Below are positions 14,219 through 18,535 of a stretch of 18,535 nt of DNA, piece by piece. Location: positions 1 through 18,535 of the forward strand of contig JAVBQH010000054.1 of assembly GCA_031549175.1 (NCBI GenBank), in the 5' to 3' direction. The notes beneath the pieces were generated by a model, which saw only the letters and a program-made list of their open reading frames with translations, was not told where the DNA came from and ran no database searches. Position 1 is the stretch's first letter; every line of letters begins with the position of its first letter. A program made the position numbers and the translations under genes. Origin of the DNA: WRIS01 sp031549175. GTDB taxonomy: Bacteria; Actinomycetota; Coriobacteriia; Coriobacteriales; Eggerthellaceae.

Positions 14219-14983
14219 ATGATCACCGTTGCGGTTTGCGGAAGCTCGGGAAGGATGGGGACGGCCGTCATCGATGCAGTGGAAAAGGCCGACGACCTCA
14301 AGCTTGTGTGCGGGATCGATCCCCATGCCTACGAGGCCGATTATCCGGTCTACCCGGATATCGAAGCGGCTCTCGACAATGAGGACTTCCAGGTGCTTGT
14401 TGACTTCACGCGCCCCGACGTCGTCGCTGCAAACCTTGCAAAGGCCCTGCCGCGCGGGGTCGACTGCGTCGTCGGCACCACCGGCCTCAAACAGGATACG
14501 CTTGAGGGGCTGGCATCGACGGCAGGTCAAGGCGCCTGCCTGTTCTATGCGCCGAACTTCACGACCGGAGCCGTGCTCATGATGCAGTTCGCCCAGGCCG
14601 CTGCTCCTTATTTTCCCGAAGCCGAGGTCATCGAGTTCCATCACTGCAATAAGCTCGATGCGCCCAGCGGAACTGCTGTCCGCACAGCCGAGCTGATCCG
14701 GGAGGCACGCGGCTTCGACAGCAGCGCGCCTGGCAAGGAGACCGAGATCGAGGGTGCAGCCGGTGCGCGAGGAGCCCTTGTCGACGGCGTCCCCATCCAT
14801 GCTGTGCGCTCCATGGGGTATGTCGCATCACAGGAAGTGATATTCGGCTCATTGGGGCAATCTCTTGTGATCAGGCATGACTCATGGGACCGTTCAAGCT
14901 ACATGCCGGGGGTCTTATTGGGGATCCGTTCGGTGGGGGAAAGAAGCGGCCTGGTTGTAGGTTTAGAGAACTTTTTGAAATAG
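14219..14983 (+). CDS. dapB: 4-hydroxy-tetrahydrodipicolinate reductase
   Basis: DapB reduces the DapA product to tetrahydrodipicolinate with NAD(P)H in the diaminopimelate/lysine pathway, feeding peptidoglycan synthesis. The 254-residue protein starts with the nucleotide-binding VAVCGSSGRMG. It contains VVGTTGL, the APNFTTGAVLMM segment and the substrate-binding signature EFHHCNKLDAPSGTA at about residues 138-153. ATG 14219 has GGAG twelve bases and GAGG three bases upstream. The longer frame from 14093 runs through the C-rich spacer and is rejected. The next gene, dapA, catalyses the preceding step. The stop overlaps the -35 region of the dapA promoter. Confidence 0.96.
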   Translation: MITVAVCGSSGRMGTAVIDAVEKADDLKLVCGIDPHAYEADYPVYPDIEAALDNEDFQVLVDFTRPDVVAANLAKALPRGVDCVVGTTGLKQDTLEGLASTAGQGACLFYAPNFTTGAVLMMQFAQAAAPYFPEAEVIEFHHCNKLDAPSGTAVRTAELIREARGFDSSAPGKETEIEGAAGARGALVDGVPIHAVRSMGYVASQEVIFGSLGQSLVIRHDSWDRSSYMPGVLLGIRSVGERSGLVVGLENFLK

Positions 14984-15003
14984 GACTTTCCAGGTGTCAT
15001 AAT
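14975..15003 (+). promoter_or_regulatory. promoter of dapA-rnj
   Basis: TTGAAA (14975-14980) and CATAAT (14998-15003) are 17 bases apart, an excellent match to a housekeeping promoter. The -35 box overlaps the end of dapB, so dapA and rnj can be transcribed independently of dapB. Confidence 0.7.
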
Positions 15004-15052
15004 CTACGCATCTCTTTTAGATTCAAAACACTTATATTGAAGGAGAAAAAAC

Positions 15053-15958
15053 ATGCCAGCACATCCAAACCCTCGTTTTGGCCGTATGATTCCAGCAATG
15101 GTCACGCCGTTTGACGAAAACCGCGACCTTGACTTGAAACAGGCCCAGGCGCTTGCTCACCGCCTGGTCGAGGGTGGGAGCGATGCATTGATGGTCAACG
15201 GTACGACCGGTGAAAGCCCCACCGTGTTCTACCCGCAAAAGATCGAGCTCTTCCGTGCGGTCATCGAGGCGGTCGGCGGCCAGGTGCCGGTCCTTGCCAA
15301 CGTGGGCGACAACTGCACCGCTGACACGGTGAAGTTCGCACAGGAGGTTGCAAGCCTCGGCGTCGACGGCCTTATGTTGGTGGTGCCGTATTACAACAAG
15401 CCTCCCCAAGAGGGACTCTACCAGCATTTCCGCACCATAGCCGAAGCAGTCGAGCTGCCGATCATCCTTTACAACATTCCCGGTCGCTGCGTGATCAACA
15501 TGGAGGCCGACACCACCTTGCGCCTCGCGCACGATGTCGAGAACATCATCGCCATCAAAGAGGCTTCCGGGAAGATGGACCAGATCCAAAAGATCATCGA
15601 CGGGGCACCGGACCGCTTCTGCGTGTACTCCGGCGATGATGAGGCCACCTTTGAATTGATGAAGAGGGGCGGTGCCGGCGTGATCTCGACCATAGGAAAC
15701 GTCACGCCCGACCGCATGAAAGAAATAGTTGAGCTTTGCGCCGCCGGAGACTTCGAGGCGGCGTGGAAGGCTCATGAGGCGTTGCAGCCGCTGATGACAG
15801 AGCTGTTCGTTACGTCGAACCCGATCCTTGTGAAAGAGGCCTTGAATCTGGTCGGCTTTCCGGTCGGCGGCGTAAGGCTGCCTCTTGTGGATGCGACGCC
15901 CGAGCAATCCTCGAACCTCGCCCAAGTAATGCGTGAGGTAGGGGTGCTCACCGACTAA
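15053..15958 (+). CDS. dapA: 4-hydroxy-tetrahydrodipicolinate synthase
   Basis: DapA condenses pyruvate with aspartate semialdehyde, the committed step to diaminopimelate and lysine. The 301-residue TIM-barrel protein has GTTGES, the tyrosine motif LYNIPGR, and the Schiff-base lysine in AIKEASG (K169). The active-site pattern is complete. ATG 15053 has AAGGAG eight bases upstream. It has its own promoter and a gap of 18 bases before rnj, so the two form an operon, as is common in actinobacteria. Confidence 0.97.
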   Translation: MPAHPNPRFGRMIPAMVTPFDENRDLDLKQAQALAHRLVEGGSDALMVNGTTGESPTVFYPQKIELFRAVIEAVGGQVPVLANVGDNCTADTVKFAQEVASLGVDGLMLVVPYYNKPPQEGLYQHFRTIAEAVELPIILYNIPGRCVINMEADTTLRLAHDVENIIAIKEASGKMDQIQKIIDGAPDRFCVYSGDDEATFELMKRGGAGVISTIGNVTPDRMKEIVELCAAGDFEAAWKAHEALQPLMTELFVTSNPILVKEALNLVGFPVGGVRLPLVDATPEQSSNLAQVMREVGVLTD

Positions 15959-15976
15959 CAAACGAAAAGGAAAGAA

Positions 15977-17833
15977 ATGGAAGAAAACCAATCTCGCGAG
16001 AATCGCGAGCGTAACCAGGCGCGTAACAAGAAAAACACGCGTTCATTCAAGCATGTGCAGATACAGCGCGAGCGGCCGCATCTCACCCGAGGCGAAGAGG
16101 CACATGCGGCCAAAGAGAAGGCTCCGGGCAAGAAAGACCAGAAAGCCCGCCGCGACTTCGGATCACCCAAGAAGGACCCCAACGCAAAACTCAAGATCAT
16201 CCCCTTGGGCGGCCTCGACGCCATTGGGAAGAACATGACGGTGCTCGAATGCAAGGACGACATGATCATCGACGATGCGGGAATCATGTTCCCCGACGAC
16301 GACCATCCTGGCATCGACCTGATCCTGCCTGACTACACCTACGTCCTCGAGCATGCAGACAAGCTGCGCGGCATCTTCATTACCCACGGGCACGAGGACC
16401 ACACGGGGGCCTTGCCCTACCTGTTGAAGGACCTCGACCGAAACGTGCCGATCTTCGGGACGAAGCTCACCCTCTGCCTGATCGAGGGCAAGCTGGCCGA
16501 ACACCGCATAAAGAACGTCAAGCTTATCGAGGTGAAACCCGGCCAAAAGCATAATCTGGGCTGCTTTACCTTCGAGGCGTTCTCGGTGAACCATTCCATA
16601 CCTGCCTCGGTCGGCGTGTTCTTCCAAAGCCCGGCAGGGAATGTGCTGCATACCGGCGACTTCAAGCTTGACCAAACCCCTATCGACGGCGTCCATACCG
16701 ATTTCGGCGCGCTTGCCAAATTCAGCAAGATCGGGATCGACCTCATGTTGTCCGACTCGACGAATGCGGCCAACCCGCACTTCACGCCATCCGAGGCCGA
16801 GGTGGGCAAGACGCTGCACGCCATCATCTCACAGGCGAAGCAGAAGGTGGTCATCGCGTCGTTCGCAAGCCACATCCACCGCCTGCAGCAGATCTGCGAC
16901 GCCGCGGTTGCAAACGGCCGCAAGGTGGTCGTAACCGGGCGTTCGATGATCCAGAACACCGACATCGCCCGCAAGCTCGGCTACCTGAACGTCAGCGACA
17001 AAGACCTCATCGACGCCTACGACATCAAGGGGAATCCGCCCCATAAGATCGTCGTCATGTGCACCGGCTCGCAGGGCGAGCCTCTTTCCGCCCTTGCCCG
17101 TATCTCAAACGACGAGCACAGGACGATCTCGATCGAAGAAGGCGACACCGTGATCATCTCGGCAACCCCGGTTCCCGGCAACGAGACCGCCGTGACACGG
17201 GTGGTGAACTCGCTTTCGAAGATCGGCGCGGACGTCTTCGACAAAAGCCGTGCGATGGTGCATGTCTCCGGCCATGCGGGGGCGGAGGAGCTGAAGCTTC
17301 TCTTGTCGATCGCCCAGCCCAAGGCCTTCATGCCGGTCCATGGCGAGGCGACCCACCTCCGCGCCCATGCAAACCTCGCCATCGCCACAGGGGTGCCGCG
17401 CGAGAACGTGTTCCTCTGCGAGAATGGAGAGAGCCTCGAGCTTTCCACCAGGGGTATCAAAAGGGGCGAGGTTGTGCAGAGCGGCATCGTGTTCGTCGAC
17501 GGCCTCAGCGTCGGCGACACGAGCCAGGATGTCTTGAACGAACGCAATGCCTTGAGCTCGCAGGGCTTCGCCACGGTCGTGGCGGCCTATTCCCCCAAGG
17601 GCAAGAGGCTTGTCGGGTCGGTGCGTGTCGAGATGCATGGCATTACCGGCGGCGACGACCTCGACCTGCAGAAGGAGGCCGTATCAGTCGTCACCTCCGC
17701 CTTGAGGAGGGAAATCGGCAAAGGAGTTTCTGACCGCAGCTTGGAAAAGGTCGCGAAAAACGCCATCCATGATGTGCTCCGCGAACGTATAAACCAACGG
17801 CCCATGGTGATCGTGAACCTGCTTGAAGTGTAG
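15977..17833 (+). CDS. rnj: ribonuclease J
   Basis: RNase J is a metallo-beta-lactamase/beta-CASP nuclease with endo- and 5'-to-3' exonuclease activity in mRNA decay and rRNA maturation. The 618-residue protein begins with about 70 basic, disordered residues, a feature of actinobacterial RNase J. The catalytic core then starts at KIIPLGGLDAIGKNM. Metal ligands are visible in HGHEDHTG (residues 137-142 for HGHEDH), SVNHSIP and HTGDFK. Beta-CASP motifs are LSDSTNA, the GSQGEPLSAL block, VSGHAG and MPVHGE. The C-terminal domain ends normally at TAG 17831. ATG 15977 has AAGGAAAG upstream. It sits directly after dapA and before ftsK. Confidence 0.96.
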   Translation: MEENQSRENRERNQARNKKNTRSFKHVQIQRERPHLTRGEEAHAAKEKAPGKKDQKARRDFGSPKKDPNAKLKIIPLGGLDAIGKNMTVLECKDDMIIDDAGIMFPDDDHPGIDLILPDYTYVLEHADKLRGIFITHGHEDHTGALPYLLKDLDRNVPIFGTKLTLCLIEGKLAEHRIKNVKLIEVKPGQKHNLGCFTFEAFSVNHSIPASVGVFFQSPAGNVLHTGDFKLDQTPIDGVHTDFGALAKFSKIGIDLMLSDSTNAANPHFTPSEAEVGKTLHAIISQAKQKVVIASFASHIHRLQQICDAAVANGRKVVVTGRSMIQNTDIARKLGYLNVSDKDLIDAYDIKGNPPHKIVVMCTGSQGEPLSALARISNDEHRTISIEEGDTVIISATPVPGNETAVTRVVNSLSKIGADVFDKSRAMVHVSGHAGAEELKLLLSIAQPKAFMPVHGEATHLRAHANLAIATGVPRENVFLCENGESLELSTRGIKRGEVVQSGIVFVDGLSVGDTSQDVLNERNALSSQGFATVVAAYSPKGKRLVGSVRVEMHGITGGDDLDLQKEAVSVVTSALRREIGKGVSDRSLEKVAKNAIHDVLRERINQRPMVIVNLLEV

Positions 17834-17856
17834 CCGGCGCCGCTATAAAGGTATTT

Positions 17857-17883
17857 CAGGGGGAAAGTTTCATTTTCCCCCTG
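17857..17883 (+). terminator. hairpin terminator after rnj (no clear T run)
   Basis: CAGGGGGAAA (17857-17866) pairs perfectly with TTTCCCCCTG (17874-17883), ten pairs with a seven-base loop, 24 bases after the rnj stop. The downstream sequence TTATGAGG is not T-rich, so it may stabilise the 3' end rather than terminate strongly. Confidence 0.6.
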
Positions 17884-17887
17884 TTAT

Positions 17888-17918
17888 GAGGCGATTTCGT
17901 CTATAATGGAGGCGATTT
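17888..17918 (+). promoter_or_regulatory. ftsK promoter: TATAAT flanked by exact 10-bp direct repeats
   Basis: A consensus TATAAT lies at 17902-17907. GAGGCGATTT is present at 17888-17897 and again at 17909-17918, a 21-base period, so a copy lies on each side of the -10 box. No good -35 is seen. An activator or repressor site is plausible. Confidence 0.55.
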
Positions 17919-17958
17919 GCCAAACGTAGATTAAATGCACTAAAAAAGGAGCTCTGAA

Positions 17959-18535
17959 GTGGCTCGACAAGCAAACGTTGCCAACAACCAAAAAGCAAAG
18001 GCGGACACGCGGAAAAAGCAGGCCTCAAGCCCGAAGGCCAAAAACGCCCAAAAGGCGAAGAACCCCCGGGCTGAGAAAGAACGCGAGGAGCCGAAGATCT
18101 TCGACGATACAACCCGCCGCGATATCAGGGGGGTTGTGTTCGCCATACTGGCGATCGTCCTGTTCGTGGCCGCCGTCATGCCCTCCGACGCGGTCGTCAC
18201 GTCCTTCATATCGAACGCGCTGCACCTCTGCCTCGGCGTCGGCGCCTATATCCTTCCCTTCGTGCTGCTGATCATCGGGGGGACCTACCTGATCCGTTTC
18301 GAGCGGGCAAAGGTGCCTTTGCGGGTATCGATCGGCTTGGTCATGATATTCATTGCGATCCTCACCATCCTGGCGCTCTTCACGCCCCAGGCAACCGCCA
18401 ACCCCAACGCGCTGTTCCAGCCGGATCAGCTGGCTGCCCGCGGCGGTTACATCGGCGCCGGTATCGCATGGGCGGGTCTGACCTTGTTCGGCCAGGTGGT
18501 TTCTTGCATAATCATGGCGGGCGTGATTTTTGCCG
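17959..18535 (+). CDS. ftsK: DNA translocase FtsK/SpoIIIE, N-terminal part (cut by window end)
   Basis: The frame from GTG 17959 stays open to the end of the window (192 complete codons). AAGGAG at 17946-17951 lies seven bases upstream. The first 60 residues are Lys/Ala-rich and cytoplasmic. Membrane helices follow: GVVFAILAIVLFVAAVMP, a second around LGVGAYILPFVLLIIGG, a third around VSIGLVMIFIAILTILALF and a fourth starting near GIAWAGLTLF. This matches the four-helix N-terminal anchor of FtsK/SpoIIIE, with a GGYIGA-type extracellular turn before helix 4. The motor and gamma domains lie outside the window. The place after rnj fits the actinobacterial cell-division FtsK and argues against the T7SS ATPase EssC. 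Confidence 0.85.
   Translation, partial: MARQANVANNQKAKADTRKKQASSPKAKNAQKAKNPRAEKEREEPKIFDDTTRRDIRGVVFAILAIVLFVAAVMPSDAVVTSFISNALHLCLGVGAYILPFVLLIIGGTYLIRFERAKVPLRVSIGLVMIFIAILTILALFTPQATANPNALFQPDQLAARGGYIGAGIAWAGLTLFGQVVSCIIMAGVIFA

Noticed and set aside
15032..15991. 319-codon open frame on the minus strand
   Set aside because: It is antisense to dapA, which is certain by motif; the frame has no family features.
17959..18535. EssC-type T7SS ATPase linked to the LXG cassette
   Set aside because: The four-helix N-terminal anchor and Lys/Ala-rich start fit FtsK/SpoIIIE; EssC has FHA domains and two membrane helices, and the dapA-rnj-ftsK order is housekeeping.

Overview
The window looks like chromosomal DNA of a GC-rich Gram-positive bacterium, most likely an actinomycete relative of the class Coriobacteriia. 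This is an inference. It rests on the GC-rich core genes, frequent GTG and TTG starts, a dapB-dapA-rnj-ftsK block in actinobacterial order, RNase J with a basic N-terminal extension, and a phoH-ybeY-dgkA-era-recO block preceded by rsmE and an mtaB-type methylthiotransferase.

Layout: 1-6816 is a forward housekeeping run: 3' end of rsmE, mtaB, phoH, ybeY, a DgkA-family kinase, era, a zinc-ribbon/PASTA membrane protein and recO. Most of these act on rRNA or tRNA maturation, ribosome assembly, envelope lipid recycling and recombination. A small four-cysteine TSCPD protein is encoded convergently at 6817-7065, its stop codon abutting that of recO. From 7066 to 7487 lies a gene-free, AT-richer region with several small repeats and nested inverted repeats.

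7488-11131 is an accessory module with lower GC and different codon use. It holds two small overlapping helical proteins, a 479-residue protein with an LXG-like N-terminal domain, and two related six-helix membrane proteins. I read it as a type VII secretion (T7SSb) polymorphic-toxin cassette: Lap1-like and Lap2-like targeting partners, an LXG effector with an unrecognised C-terminal domain, and tandem membrane immunity proteins. No secretion machinery is encoded in the window. The FtsK at the right end is the cell-division translocase, not EssC.

From 11132 onward the core genome resumes: rpsO with a promoter, structured leader and terminator; pnp with a leader hairpin and terminator; dapB; dapA behind a good promoter; rnj coupled closely to dapA; and the 5' part of ftsK behind a TATAAT box bracketed by an exact direct repeat. 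These cover translation, RNA decay, diaminopimelate/lysine synthesis and chromosome segregation.

The toxin cassette is the part most likely to be new. Its toxin domain, paired immunity genes and an unusual perfect palindrome inside the toxin gene all merit follow-up.
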